Origin: Clostridia bacterium
Lineage (GTDB): Bacteria > Bacillota > Clostridia > Christensenellales > CAG-138
DNA: 64,000 bases
Direction: 5' to 3'
NCBI GenBank assembly: GCA_017547885.1
Contig: JAFYOP010000004.1
Span: 317,312 to 381,311, forward strand
A program made the translations under genes and the position numbers. Under the pieces are notes generated by a model. That model searched no databases, was not told where the DNA came from, and saw nothing but the letters and a program-made list of their open reading frames with translations. Shown piece after piece: positions 27,065 through 35,909 of this stretch. The number at the start of each line of letters is the position of its first letter. Position 1 is the stretch's first letter.

Positions 27065-27093
27065 ATTATATGTCCCGGCGAGCTTTATGTCAA
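27065..27093 (-). promoter_or_regulatory. Perfect-consensus promoter of thrS
   Basis: On the minus strand TTGACA (27093-27088), exactly 17 bp, TATAAT (27070-27065). This is a full match to the vegetative sigma consensus. Confidence 0.93.
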
Positions 27094-27225
27094 TAGCTGT
27101 GGCAAAAATTACAGGGCGAAGAGTGTGTGAATCAGGCGCATAATACCATCATGGCAAAATCGGCGCACCCGGAGGAAGCTCGGGGCATATTCTGCTGGTA
27201 TAGGGCAAAAGGAGAAGAGAAGCAA

Positions 27226-27957
27226 ATGGGTGTTTATTCCATCGGCACGGATAAATACGAGGCGGATATAGGCTGGCTGATGAGCAAGCGGCTGGAAAAG
27301 CTTGGATGCAGCGTAGTGGCTGAGGGAGATAAGGCATACGTTAGCGCAGAGCTGTCCGGGGCGGTGCAGATGGATGAATGGTGTGCGGCGGTGGCAGAGC
27401 TGCTGATGATGGACCTTGCTCAGTTTGAGATAGCATATATGGTAAACGAGCTGCCTATCTCCCTTGAAGAGAAGAAGGCTGTTCTGCCCGGCGCAATACG
27501 CATGGCCCGCCGTTCTTCAGGCATAGGTGCCGTGCAGAATGCGCTGGTGGATTATTTCGGGGAGCATTCTCATCTTCAGTTGGAAGGGTATATGGGGTTT
27601 CGTATGAAGGAGTATCGGCGGGAGTGGGAACGATGCGTGCTGAAGGCGGCGGATGAGCTGCTGCTGGATGCTGAGTATATGGAGCTTATGCGGGTGCTGG
27701 CGGCCTTTGTAAAGCTCAGAAGCCCACAGGCGGGGGATATATACCTTATCCTCAATCCGGACGGCAGCTGTACTTTTACCGATGATAAGGATATACGCAT
27801 AGACTATGAGCGCTGTACGGGCGATGGAATAATGAGCGTGCTGGTAGGGCTGGCTCCCGAAAGCATAACGGTATACGATTTGTCGGGGGGCAGGTGCGCA
27901 TCCCTGTTTGACAACCTTCAGCGGGTATTTGAGGGGCGGGTAAGGTTTTTTAAATAG
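27226..27957 (+). CDS. ytxC: YtxC-like sporulation-associated protein
   Basis: Protein of 243 residues resembling the YtxC family of spore formers, whose biochemical role is unknown. The family's core shows in LEGYMGFRMKEYRREWERCVLKAADELLLDAEYMELMRVL, then AAFVKLRSPQAGDIYLILNPDG and GIMSVLVGLAPESITVYD. In Bacillus ytxC lies close to thrS, and the two are neighbours (divergent) here. ATG 27226 was chosen because AAAGGAGAAGAGAAGC lies before it; the 99 bp of upstream frame run into the thrS promoter. It supports a spore-forming ancestry but does not prove sporulation. Confidence 0.8.
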   Translation: MGVYSIGTDKYEADIGWLMSKRLEKLGCSVVAEGDKAYVSAELSGAVQMDEWCAAVAELLMMDLAQFEIAYMVNELPISLEEKKAVLPGAIRMARRSSGIGAVQNALVDYFGEHSHLQLEGYMGFRMKEYRREWERCVLKAADELLLDAEYMELMRVLAAFVKLRSPQAGDIYLILNPDGSCTFTDDKDIRIDYERCTGDGIMSVLVGLAPESITVYDLSGGRCASLFDNLQRVFEGRVRFFK

Positions 27958-27959
27958 AA

Positions 27960-27988
27960 TAGACCTGAAGGCGGCAGAATGGTATAAT
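27960..27988 (+). promoter_or_regulatory. Promoter of uvrC
   Basis: TAGACC (27960-27965), 17 bp, TATAAT (27983-27988) with extended -10 TGG. Confidence 0.6.
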
Positions 27989-28007
27989 CCATGAAAAGGA
28001 GCTGCCT

Positions 28008-29843
28008 ATGAACGAAATCATTTCAGAAAAACTCAAACTGCTCCCGGATAGCCCCGGCGTATACAAGATGTACGACGGAGCGGGAGAGATAATATACGTG
28101 GGCAAAGCCGTAAACCTTAAAAACAGGGTACGGCAGTATTTTCAGCGTTCTCAAAAGCCTCCCAAGGTGGAGGCCATGGTTTCTCATATTAAGGATTTCC
28201 AATACATAATCACATCCAATGAAACAGAGGCTCTCACTCTTGAAAGCAATCTTATTAAGGCACTTAAGCCCAGATATAACATACTGCTTAAGGACGATAA
28301 GCATTTCCCATATGTCAGGCTGGATATACGTCAGGATTACCCCCGCTTTGAGGTGGTAAGGAAGATAAAAAAGGACGGAGCAAGGTACTTTGGCCCTTAT
28401 CTTTCCGCTGTGAGCTTAAAGGATTCCCTTGCGGCAATAAGGGACACTTTTCCCGTGCGCCACTGCAAAAAGGACATAAGCCGTGCCATTGCCCGCAATG
28501 AGCGTCCCTGTCTTATGTATCACCTTGGCAAGTGCTGCGCTCCCTGCAGCGGCAATGTGAGCCGGGAGGAATATCATGCACTGCTTGAGAATGTGTGTGG
28601 ATTCCTTGAAGGTCATTCAGAACCCATAATTGAGCTCTTTACCCGCCAGATGCAGGAGGCGGCGGAAAATATGGAATACGAGCGGGCAGCACAGCTTCGC
28701 GACAGAATAGCTGCCATAAAGAATCTGGGTGAGAAGCAGCAGGCAATATCCCTGGGGCATAGCGAGCGGGATATATTTGCCTTTGTGAAGGATGACAGGG
28801 ATGCTGTGATATTTGCGCTGTTTGAGCGGGGCGGCAAGGTGATAGGCGCCGAGAGCATGAGCCTTTCCTGCGGGGATGAAAGTCCCGAAGAGATAACAGC
28901 ATCATTCCTGAAGCAGTACTATGCAGACGGAGCGCCTGTGCCAAAGGAAGTGGTTACCTACCATATGCCTGAGGAGCATGAAGCCCTTGAGGACTGGCTG
29001 TCCGAAAGCCGCGGCAACAGGGTAAGCATAATATGCCCCCAGCGGGGAGAAAAGCGAAAGCTTGCGGAGATGGCATACAAGAACGGCATAGAGGCCATCG
29101 TAAAAGCCCGGGAACTGCAGCACAGGAACTGGGAGCGGGGCGAAGGCGCCATACTCAGGCTGTGCGAGGTGATAGGCATGACCTGCATACCCGAGCGCAT
29201 GGAGTGCTACGATAACTCTCATATTCGCGGCCGGGATACGGTATCCGGCATGGTGGTATTTATAAACGGCAAGAGCGCCCCTAAGGAATACAGACGATTC
29301 AGAATAAAAGCAGAGGCAAACGGAGACGACTATATGGCCATGGAAGAGGTGCTGACAAGGCGGTTCCAGCGGGCCATGGACGGGGATGAGAAGTTTGCAA
29401 GCCTTCCGGATCTGCTTGTAATAGACGGCGGCCGGGGACAGCTGAACGTTGCGCTGCAGGTGCTGGAAAAGTTTGGTCTTTCACATATACCGGCCATAGG
29501 TCTTGCGGAGCGGAATGAGGATATAATACTTCCGGACAGCGATATTCCCATAACTTTGGACAGGCGGGACCCTGCGCTGCACATAGTGGAGCGCATACGC
29601 GACGAGGCACACAGGTTTGCAATAACCTACCATCGCAGCCTCAGGGCAAAGAATGCCCTTATGTCTGAGCTGGACAAGATAGAGGGCATGGGCCCAAAGC
29701 GCAAGCGGGCGCTGTTTGATGCCTTTGTGTCACTGGATGCCATAAAGGCTGCCACTACGGAGGAACTGTCCGCGGCCAGGGGAATGACAAAAACCGCGGC
29801 AAAGGCGGTATACGATCATTTTCATCCTCAGGCAAAAGAGTAA
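28008..29843 (+). CDS. uvrC: Excinuclease ABC subunit C
   Basis: Makes both incisions in nucleotide excision repair with UvrA and UvrB. The 611 residues show the GIY-YIG nuclease at the start (SPGVYKMYDGAGEIIYVGKAVNLKNRVRQYF), a cysteine cluster (CLMYHLGKCCAPC), the UVR helix (about 205-235), the RNase H-like 5' nuclease (ECYDNSHIRGRDTVSGMVVF, LLVIDGGRGQLN) and C-terminal tandem helix-hairpin-helix (IEGMGPKRKRALF). Length and order are normal. The start follows AAAAGGAGCTGCCT. Confidence 0.97.
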   Translation: MNEIISEKLKLLPDSPGVYKMYDGAGEIIYVGKAVNLKNRVRQYFQRSQKPPKVEAMVSHIKDFQYIITSNETEALTLESNLIKALKPRYNILLKDDKHFPYVRLDIRQDYPRFEVVRKIKKDGARYFGPYLSAVSLKDSLAAIRDTFPVRHCKKDISRAIARNERPCLMYHLGKCCAPCSGNVSREEYHALLENVCGFLEGHSEPIIELFTRQMQEAAENMEYERAAQLRDRIAAIKNLGEKQQAISLGHSERDIFAFVKDDRDAVIFALFERGGKVIGAESMSLSCGDESPEEITASFLKQYYADGAPVPKEVVTYHMPEEHEALEDWLSESRGNRVSIICPQRGEKRKLAEMAYKNGIEAIVKARELQHRNWERGEGAILRLCEVIGMTCIPERMECYDNSHIRGRDTVSGMVVFINGKSAPKEYRRFRIKAEANGDDYMAMEEVLTRRFQRAMDGDEKFASLPDLLVIDGGRGQLNVALQVLEKFGLSHIPAIGLAERNEDIILPDSDIPITLDRRDPALHIVERIRDEAHRFAITYHRSLRAKNALMSELDKIEGMGPKRKRALFDAFVSLDAIKAATTEELSAARGMTKTAAKAVYDHFHPQAKE

Positions 29844-29903
29844 GCTTTTTGTGGAATAATGGGCCGGTTTGTTGTATCCTGTATACAGGAGGGATTTGGA
29901 CAC

Positions 29904-30707
29904 ATGTACAAGCTTTTAGCGCTCGATATAGATGAAACCATAACGCACATCCCAACCGCAGCCCCTGATGAAATAGTTGCGGCGGTGGATAGGGCGCGCA
30001 GTGCCGGAATAAGGGTGACCCTTGCTACAGGGCGAGGATACTTTGCTTCATCCACCATTGTAAAGCAGCTAAACATATGCGAGCCGGTAATAAATTACGG
30101 CGGCGCCATAATCAGTGACCCGTATGACGGAAGTTTGGTATATGGCACCGAAATAGCCCCCGAGCTCGTTGTGGATGTACTGGAAACGGCCGGGAAACTG
30201 GGTGTACATGCCCATATATATCAGGGGGATACCGTAATAGGTGAGCATTTAAATCCATATATGGAGGCCTATACAGCAAAGCTTAACCTCCCTAAAAAAT
30301 ACGATAAGGATATACGCAGCAAGTTTTGGTGCAATGTACCTAAGGTGCTAATGATGACATCTGAGGAAGAGGCGGTGAAGCTGAGGCCCATGCTGCAGGA
30401 AAAATACAGCGGCATACTCAAGGTGTCGGGATCCAGCAGCGGGTTTATTGAGTTCAATCATCTTTCTGCACATAAGGGATCGGGGCTTGCATGGGTAGCG
30501 AAGTATCTTGGAATAAGGCGCGAGGAAACAGTTGCAGTAGGGGATAATTCCCTGGACATGGAAATGATACAGTGGGCAGGCCTCGGTTGTGCTGTGGCAA
30601 ACGGCAAGGAGGAAGTTAAGGCTGCTGCGGATATTGTTATACCTTCCTGCGCAGAGTGTGGTGCTGCATACCTTATAGACAAACTTATAGACGGAAGTAT
30701 AAAATAG
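29904..30707 (+). CDS. HAD superfamily Cof-type phosphatase
   Basis: Cytosolic phosphatase of 267 residues; such enzymes act on sugar phosphates or flavin-type phosphates, and the substrate here is unknown. Motif I is LALDIDETIT (residues 5-14), so the usual DxDGT reads DIDET; both Asp are kept. Motif II lies in VTLATGRG, motif III in the Lys of AHKGSGLAWV, motif IV in VAVGDNSLDMEMI. A C2-type cap lies between about 85 and 185. ATG 29904 follows ACAGGAGGGATTTGG. hprK begins 17 bp after its stop, so they are probably co-transcribed. Confidence 0.9.
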   Translation: MYKLLALDIDETITHIPTAAPDEIVAAVDRARSAGIRVTLATGRGYFASSTIVKQLNICEPVINYGGAIISDPYDGSLVYGTEIAPELVVDVLETAGKLGVHAHIYQGDTVIGEHLNPYMEAYTAKLNLPKKYDKDIRSKFWCNVPKVLMMTSEEEAVKLRPMLQEKYSGILKVSGSSSGFIEFNHLSAHKGSGLAWVAKYLGIRREETVAVGDNSLDMEMIQWAGLGCAVANGKEEVKAAADIVIPSCAECGAAYLIDKLIDGSIK

Positions 30708-30724
30708 TACCCTTTGGAGGGAAA

Positions 30725-31621
30725 ATGGAATCTGTAAACATAAATGTCAGCGAAATATGTCAGGAACTTAGCTTTCAGGTGCTGGAGCCGGGCATGGGAA
30801 GCATATGCTTCAGAACCCATGAAATAAGCAGGCCGGGTCTTCAGTTTACCGGCTTTTATACTGAGTTTTCTTCAAAAAGAGTACAGCTTATAGGAAATGC
30901 GGAGATGGCTTATCTGTACAGCCTGAGCGAAGAATCACTCAGGGAGCGAATGAGCCAGTTTATGGGACTGAATCCGCCTTGCATAGTGTGCGCAAGGAAT
31001 AACCAGCCCCCTGAAATATTGCTGCAAAGCGCCAGAGAAAATGGCGTGCCCGTATTTAAAACGTCGCTGGATACGGATACGGCGGGCCATGTGATAAGCA
31101 GCCTGCTGCAGAAGGAACTTGCGCCTAAAATTTTGCTGCATGGCGAGCTTATGGACGTGCATGGCGTAGGAGTGCTGATACGGGGAGAAAGCGGCAGCGG
31201 CAAGAGCGAAACGGCGCTGGACCTTATACGCAGCGGACACCGTATTGTGGCGGATGATGTGGTTGAGGTATCCAGGGTTGGCGACAGGTTGGTGGGCCGT
31301 GCTCCGGATGCTATACGCTATAAGATGGATATAAGAGGCATTGGCCTTATAGATCTCAGATACCTTTACGGCATGGGCGCCATACTTCCGGAAAAGGATA
31401 TAGACTTTGTAATAGACCTTGAGTCATTTGATGAGTACAAGCTGGCAAATCATCCGGAGGATGGTGTAACGGATATACTGGGTAAGGGAGTAAAAAATAC
31501 ATTTATTCCTGTAAGCTCAGGACGTAACGTGGCTGTTGTAATTGAGGTGGCGGTACGTAATTTCCGTCTTAAGCAGCTGGGCTATGATGCAGGCAGAGAA
31601 TTCGGACTGGAAACAAGATAA
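30725..31621 (+). CDS. hprK: HPr kinase/phosphorylase
   Basis: Phosphorylates and dephosphorylates HPr on Ser46, controlling carbon catabolite repression in Bacillota. The 298 residues show the N-terminal domain, the P-loop GESGSGKSETALDLI (about 157) and the family signature DIRGIGLIDLRYLYGMGAILPEK, with the C-terminal FIPVSSGRNVAVVIEVAVRNF. ATG 30725 follows TTTGGAGGGAAA; the frame upstream overlaps the HAD gene. The next gene is a glucokinase, so this is a sugar-sensing and phosphorylation pair. Confidence 0.97.
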   Translation: MESVNINVSEICQELSFQVLEPGMGSICFRTHEISRPGLQFTGFYTEFSSKRVQLIGNAEMAYLYSLSEESLRERMSQFMGLNPPCIVCARNNQPPEILLQSARENGVPVFKTSLDTDTAGHVISSLLQKELAPKILLHGELMDVHGVGVLIRGESGSGKSETALDLIRSGHRIVADDVVEVSRVGDRLVGRAPDAIRYKMDIRGIGLIDLRYLYGMGAILPEKDIDFVIDLESFDEYKLANHPEDGVTDILGKGVKNTFIPVSSGRNVAVVIEVAVRNFRLKQLGYDAGREFGLETR

Positions 31622-31642
31622 AACACATTTTGGAGGGGCAAA

Positions 31643-32602
31643 ATGTATAATGTAGGTGTTGATATCGGTGGTACCAACCTTGCTATGGGGTTGGTGGATG
31701 AAGAACTGAATATAGTCCAGAGGGTGTCCATACCCTTTCCCAAGGCAGGTGGCGGTCCTGAGACCGCAAAGCAGATATGGGAAAAAACTAATGAACTGCT
31801 GGGAAAAGCCGGCGCTGATATAAAAGACCTTGAAAGCGTAGGCGTGGTAGTGCCGGGCAGTATAGACGCCACGGGCAGCATAGTTGTTAATGCATACAAT
31901 CTGGGTTTCCACGATGAACCTTTAAAGGAACGGATAGAGGCGTATTTCCCCGACACTCCGGTACTGCTTGCAAATGACGCAAACGGTGCAGCCCTTGCAG
32001 AATTTTATAAGGGCGCATTCGTGGGCTGCAATACTGCGGCTCTGCTTACCCTTGGTACAGGGGTAGGCGGCGGACTTATACTGGGGGGCAAAATGTTTAA
32101 CGGCGGCATGAACAACGGCGTTGAGCTGGGCCACATGCTGCTGGTAAGCGGAGGAAAATACTGCACCTGCGGCAATAACGGCTGTGTAGAGGCTTATTGT
32201 TCCGCAACCGCACTTAAGCAGGAGGGCATCAAGGCTATGCAGGCCGATCCCGACAGCATGCTCAATAAGCGGGCGGGCGGCAAGGCGGAACGCATGAACG
32301 CCAAGGTGGTTATTGACTGTGCCAGAGAAGGAGACGAGGCGGCGGTAAAGGTATTCGACGAATATGTTGACTATCTGGGCTCTGCCGTAGCTTGTATGAT
32401 AAACCTGCTGGACTGCGAGTGCGTTGCCATAGGCGGCGGCGTGAGCGCTGCAGGAGAGTTCCTGTTTGCGCCTCTCAGGCAGAATGTGCATAAAAAGAGC
32501 TTCTTTGAAAACCATGGCAGGGTAGTGCCTGCGGTAATGGGCAACGATGCGGGCATAATCGGCGCAGCAATGCTCAAGCGGGATCAGGATAAAAAATTAT
32601 AA
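31643..32602 (+). CDS. glcK: ROK family glucokinase
   Basis: ATP-dependent sugar kinase, probably glucose, 319 residues. Phosphate loop VDIGGTNLAMGLVDE lies at the start, ANDANGAALAEF in the middle, the substrate-binding Glu/His in NNGVELGHMLL, and the ROK zinc site CTCGNNGCVEAYCS. Substrate choice between glucose and other hexoses cannot be certain from sequence. The start follows TTTGGAGGGGCAAA, 21 bp after hprK. Confidence 0.93.
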   Translation: MYNVGVDIGGTNLAMGLVDEELNIVQRVSIPFPKAGGGPETAKQIWEKTNELLGKAGADIKDLESVGVVVPGSIDATGSIVVNAYNLGFHDEPLKERIEAYFPDTPVLLANDANGAALAEFYKGAFVGCNTAALLTLGTGVGGGLILGGKMFNGGMNNGVELGHMLLVSGGKYCTCGNNGCVEAYCSATALKQEGIKAMQADPDSMLNKRAGGKAERMNAKVVIDCAREGDEAAVKVFDEYVDYLGSAVACMINLLDCECVAIGGGVSAAGEFLFAPLRQNVHKKSFFENHGRVVPAVMGNDAGIIGAAMLKRDQDKKL

Positions 32603-32619
32603 AGGAATTGATTTTAAAT

Positions 32620-33081
32620 ATGACATTCGGAATGTTTATGAGCGGACTGTGGCAAAATCGCGTACTGCTGAGCGCGGTGACAGGCTGGGCAGCGGCTCAG
32701 ATACTAAAAACCATAGTGCACGGCTTGCTGGAGAATGAGTGGAAACTGGAACGTCTGGTGGGCAGTGGCGGAATGCCAAGCTCCCATGCGGCAACGGTGT
32801 GCGCTCTGGTTACTGCTGCCGCTTATAACTACGGCCCAAATTCCTTTGAATTTACTATCTCTTTTCTGCTGGCTATAATAGTTATCCATGATGCCAGGGG
32901 TGTGAGGCTTGAGACCGGCAAGCAGGCCGAGATACTTAACGAAATAGTCAAGTATCTGAGAATGGAAGAGGGACATACCACCCTGCCGGAAAAGGAACTG
33001 AAGGAACTGGTGGGACATACTCCGGTGCAGGTTGGCGCGGGTATGATAATAGGCTTTATCGTGGGTATAGTGCTGCACTGA
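32620..33081 (+). CDS. Divergent PAP2 family membrane protein (DUF212/YuiD-like)
   Basis: Membrane protein of 153 residues with about four helices. The family motifs are SGGMPSSHAATVCALVTAAA and IVIHDARGVRLETGKQAEILN, distantly related to acid phosphatase/haloperoxidase active sites. Plant relatives and YuiD are mostly uncharacterised. I chose ATG 32620; a TTG at 32608 sits too close to the AAAGGA site. It ends just before the trpB promoter. Confidence 0.9.
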   Translation: MTFGMFMSGLWQNRVLLSAVTGWAAAQILKTIVHGLLENEWKLERLVGSGGMPSSHAATVCALVTAAAYNYGPNSFEFTISFLLAIIVIHDARGVRLETGKQAEILNEIVKYLRMEEGHTTLPEKELKELVGHTPVQVGAGMIIGFIVGIVLH

Positions 33082-33095
33082 TACTGCAAAAGGTA

Positions 33096-33125
33096 TTGAC
33101 AATATCGCTGGGGTGAGAGTATATT
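33096..33125 (+). promoter_or_regulatory. Promoter of trpB
   Basis: TTGACA (33096-33101), 18 bp, TATATT (33120-33125). It fires into the T-box leader. Confidence 0.75.
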
Positions 33126-33131
33126 ATACCC

Positions 33132-33420
33132 TAGTTGAATACATAAAGTGATGAAGCAGAGATAACGTTGGGATACGACCTTACAGAGAGCGGACGGTGC
33201 TGGAAATGCCGCAGATACGCCCCTTCAAATGGACTGCTGAACGCGGGAGGAAAAGGATAAATACCCTTAGTATTTCCCGACGGCGTGCGCCCGTTACAGT
33301 GCAGCGGATGTGATGGCATCCGGATGAGCCTCTGCCCTTGTGCAGAGGGAAACAAGGTGGCACAGCGTTTATTACGCCCTTGCTGACGGTGAAGAAATAC
33401 CGCAGCGAAGGCGTTTTTTA
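33132..33420 (+). promoter_or_regulatory. T-box leader of trpB (tryptophan)
   Basis: Stem I carries AGAGAG and a distal GGTGCTGGAAATGCC loop. The specifier candidate TGG (33230-33232) is followed by A. The T-box AACAAGGTGGCACAGCG is at 33351-33367; its UGGC tetranucleotide fits a GCCA tRNA end, as in tRNA-Trp. The terminator (33374-33413) is an imperfect long stem ending in GGCG, then TTTTTT (33414-33419). Codon, discriminator and gene all agree on tryptophan. Confidence 0.94.
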
Positions 33421-33448
33421 TTTTTAAATATTCAGGAGGACGATTTAC

Positions 33449-34693
33449 ATGGAAATCAACAAATATTCTCACAGAGACTATAACAACTACATTAAGGAAT
33501 TCCCCTCGAAGGACGGCCGCTTTGGCAAATACGGCGGAGCATACCTGCCCCCCGAGCTTATTCCTGCCTTTAAGGAGATAGACTATGCATACGAAACAAT
33601 ATGCCACAGCTCAAAGTTTATAAGCGAGCTGCGCCGCATACGCAAGGAGTTTCAGGGCAGGCCCACCCCTGTTTATCATTGTGAACGTCTTTCTCAGGAG
33701 CTGGGCAAGTGCCAGATATATCTTAAGCGTGAGGACCTTAACCACACCGGTGCTCATAAGCTGAATCACTGCATGGGTGAAGGTCTCCTTGCAAAGTACA
33801 TGGGCAAAAAGAAGCTCATCGCCGAGACCGGTGCAGGTCAGCACGGCGTGGCTTTGGCTACAGCCGCAGCCTACTTTGGCCTTGAGTGCGATATCTATAT
33901 GGGCGAAGTGGATATAGCCAAGCAGGCTCCCAATGTAACCCGCATGAAGATACTGGGCGCCAACGTTATTCCTGTTACCCATGGGCTTAAGACCCTTAAG
34001 GAAGCTGTGGATGCGGCCTTTGAGGGCTACATGAAGGAATATCACGATGCAATATACTGCATCGGTTCTGCCCTTGGCCCCCATCCCTTCCCTAAAATAG
34101 TCCGCGATTTTCAGATGATAATAGGCATAGAAGCCCGAGAGCAGTTTATGGATATGACAGGCCTTTTGCCTGACGTGGTTTGTGCCTGCGTGGGCGGCGG
34201 TTCCAATTCCATAGGCACATTTATACCCTTCCTTGCAGACCCGGTGGAGATAGTTGGCGTAGAGCCCCTTGGCAAGGGCCCAAATGTGGGGGATCATGCC
34301 GCCAGCATGGCATATGGGTCTCCCGGCGTGCTTCACGGCTTTGAAAGCTATCTGCTTCAGGACGAAAACGGTGAACCCCTGCCTGTTTACTCTGTGGCCA
34401 GTGGTCTTGACTATCCTTCTGTTGGCCCCGAGCATGCTTTCCTCCATGACATGGGCCGCGTAAAGTATGAGCAGGTGGATGACGAGGAAGCAATGGAGGC
34501 CTTCTTCCTGCTGAGCCGCAAGGAGGGCATTATCCCGGCCATCGAAAGCTCCCATGCCCTTGCATACGCCATACGCTATGCCCGCACCCATGATACAGGC
34601 TCTATACTTGTGACTCTGTCCGGTCGCGGCGATAAGGATATAGACTATGTGGTGGAGAACTACGGCACGGGAGAAAGGTTCTTTAATAAATAA
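33449..34693 (+). CDS. trpB: Tryptophan synthase beta chain, stand-alone
   Basis: PLP enzyme joining indole and serine to make tryptophan. The 414 residues show HTGAHKLNH with the PLP Lys at 104, [10 protein letters not shown] with the catalytic Glu, and the phosphate loop [12 protein letters not shown]. It resembles TrpB1 in the core but its N-terminal segment ([16 protein letters not shown]) departs from the usual GGRFVPETL. No trpA or other trp gene adjoins it, and it has its own promoter and tryptophan T-box. A role in indole salvage is likely, as inference. The start follows TCAGGAGGACGATTTAC. Confidence 0.95.
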   Translation: MEINKYSHRDYNNYIKEFPSKDGRFGKYGGAYLPPELIPAFKEIDYAYETICHSSKFISELRRIRKEFQGRPTPVYHCERLSQELGKCQIYLKREDLNHTGAHKLNHCMGEGLLAKYMGKKKLIAETGAGQHGVALATAAAYFGLECDIYMGEVDIAKQAPNVTRMKILGANVIPVTHGLKTLKEAVDAAFEGYMKEYHDAIYCIGSALGPHPFPKIVRDFQMIIGIEAREQFMDMTGLLPDVVCACVGGGSNSIGTFIPFLADPVEIVGVEPLGKGPNVGDHAASMAYGSPGVLHGFESYLLQDENGEPLPVYSVASGLDYPSVGPEHAFLHDMGRVKYEQVDDEEAMEAFFLLSRKEGIIPAIESSHALAYAIRYARTHDTGSILVTLSGRGDKDIDYVVENYGTGERFFNK

Positions 34694-34734
34694 TTAAGAA
34701 TGCAAGCCCCGGCGTTAGTACAATGGCAAATTAG

Positions 34735-34763
34735 TTGAAAAATGTGAAATATCAAGGTATAAT
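34735..34763 (+). promoter_or_regulatory. Promoter of degV
   Basis: TTGAAA (34735-34740), 17 bp, TATAAT (34758-34763). Confidence 0.8.
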
Positions 34764-34767
34764 GAAT

Positions 34768-34796
34768 GCGCTCCCAATATACGGGGGCGCATATTT
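34768..34796 (+). terminator. Hairpin after trpB at the degV transcript start
   Basis: GCGCTCCC (34768-34775), loop AATATAC, GGGGGCGC (34783-34790), then ATATTTGT. It could end trpB transcripts or stabilise the 5' end of the degV mRNA, whose expected start is near 34770. Confidence 0.5.
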
Positions 34797-34835
34797 GTGT
34801 AATATGGATATTATCAGGAGGTTTAAACTAATATC

Positions 34836-35708
34836 ATGCGCGATTATGTAATTCTTACGGACTCATCTTGCGATCTGCCCGCAGAATTGGCTCAGGAGCT
34901 GGGCATTCGTGTGGTTCCCCTTTCTCTGCTGCTGGACGGAAAAGAGTATATCAACTATCTCGACGGCCGTGAAATAGGCTTCAAGGCATTCTATGACGCT
35001 ATACGGGAGGGCAAGAGCGCCACTACTTCCGCTGCAAATATCACAACCTTCAAGGAAGAAATGAAGGCAATCGTGGAAGAGGGCAAGGATGTGCTGTATA
35101 TTGGCTTCTCTTCCGGCCTCAGCGCCACCGTAGGCGCCGGCACCAACGCTGCCCGCGAGCTTTCTGAGGAATATCCCGATAGCAAGGTATACGCTGTGGA
35201 TACTCTTGGCGCGTCCCTTGGTGAGGGCATGATCGTTTACTATGCCGCAAAGAAAAAGGCGGAGGGTGCCTCCATTGAGGAAGTGCGTGATTACGTAGAA
35301 AACCGCAAGCTCAATCAGGCCCATTGGTTTACCGTGGATGACCTGAACCATCTTAAGAGGGGCGGTCGTATTTCTCCTGCAACCGCAGCCATTGGCACTA
35401 TGCTGAACATTAAGCCTGTTATGCATATGGATAACGAGGGCCATCTGGTAGCCGTAGGCAAGGTAAGGGGCCGCAAGACCTCCCTTAAGGAACTGGTAAA
35501 CAGCATGGAAGCAAGCTGGCTGCCCGATGAGAACCCCACCATATTCATCTCCCACGGCGACTGCCTTGAGGATGCTGAATACGTTGCTTCCCTCATTAAG
35601 GACAAGATGGGCGTGGAGGATATCCGCATCAATTACGTAGGTCCCGTTATCGGCGCCCATACCGGCCCCGGCGTTGTTGCGCTGTTCTTCTGGGCAAAGG
35701 AAAGATAG
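34836..35708 (+). CDS. DegV family fatty-acid-binding protein
   Basis: Cytosolic lipid-binding protein of 290 residues; family members bind fatty acids and some serve as FakB partners of a fatty acid kinase. The fold's landmarks are ILTDSSCDLPAELAQELGIRVVPL, TTSAANITTFKEEM, IGFSSGLSATVGAG, and DDLNHLKRGGRISPATAAIGTMLNIKPVMHM, ending with GPVIGAHTGPGVVALFFW. The kinase gene is not in view. The start follows TCAGGAGGTTTAAAC at a rather long distance (about 13 nt). Confidence 0.94.
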   Translation: MRDYVILTDSSCDLPAELAQELGIRVVPLSLLLDGKEYINYLDGREIGFKAFYDAIREGKSATTSAANITTFKEEMKAIVEEGKDVLYIGFSSGLSATVGAGTNAARELSEEYPDSKVYAVDTLGASLGEGMIVYYAAKKKAEGASIEEVRDYVENRKLNQAHWFTVDDLNHLKRGGRISPATAAIGTMLNIKPVMHMDNEGHLVAVGKVRGRKTSLKELVNSMEASWLPDENPTIFISHGDCLEDAEYVASLIKDKMGVEDIRINYVGPVIGAHTGPGVVALFFWAKER

Positions 35709-35724
35709 CAAGTCAAGTCCAATT

Positions 35725-35757
35725 AAGGACGCGGCATTTATGGGCTGCGTCCTTTTT
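35725..35757 (+). terminator. Terminator of degV
   Basis: AAGGACGCGGC (35725-35735), loop, GCTGCGTCC (35744-35752), TTTTT. One G-U pair. Confidence 0.88.
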
Positions 35758-35817
35758 ACATGGATGTGAAACTGTGGCGATAATTGTATAAATTGTGCGT
35801 AATACAGGCAATAATCG

Positions 35818-35846
35818 TTGCATTGAGGTCGGTTGTATGGTATTAT
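35818..35846 (+). promoter_or_regulatory. Promoter of tig
   Basis: TTGCAT (35818-35823), 17 bp, TATTAT (35841-35846) with extended -10 TGG. Confidence 0.7.
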
Positions 35847-35909
35847 AACCTGACGGCTGTATGTCCGTATAAAGTTATAATTTATATATATTGTATTCGG
35901 AGGTTTATA

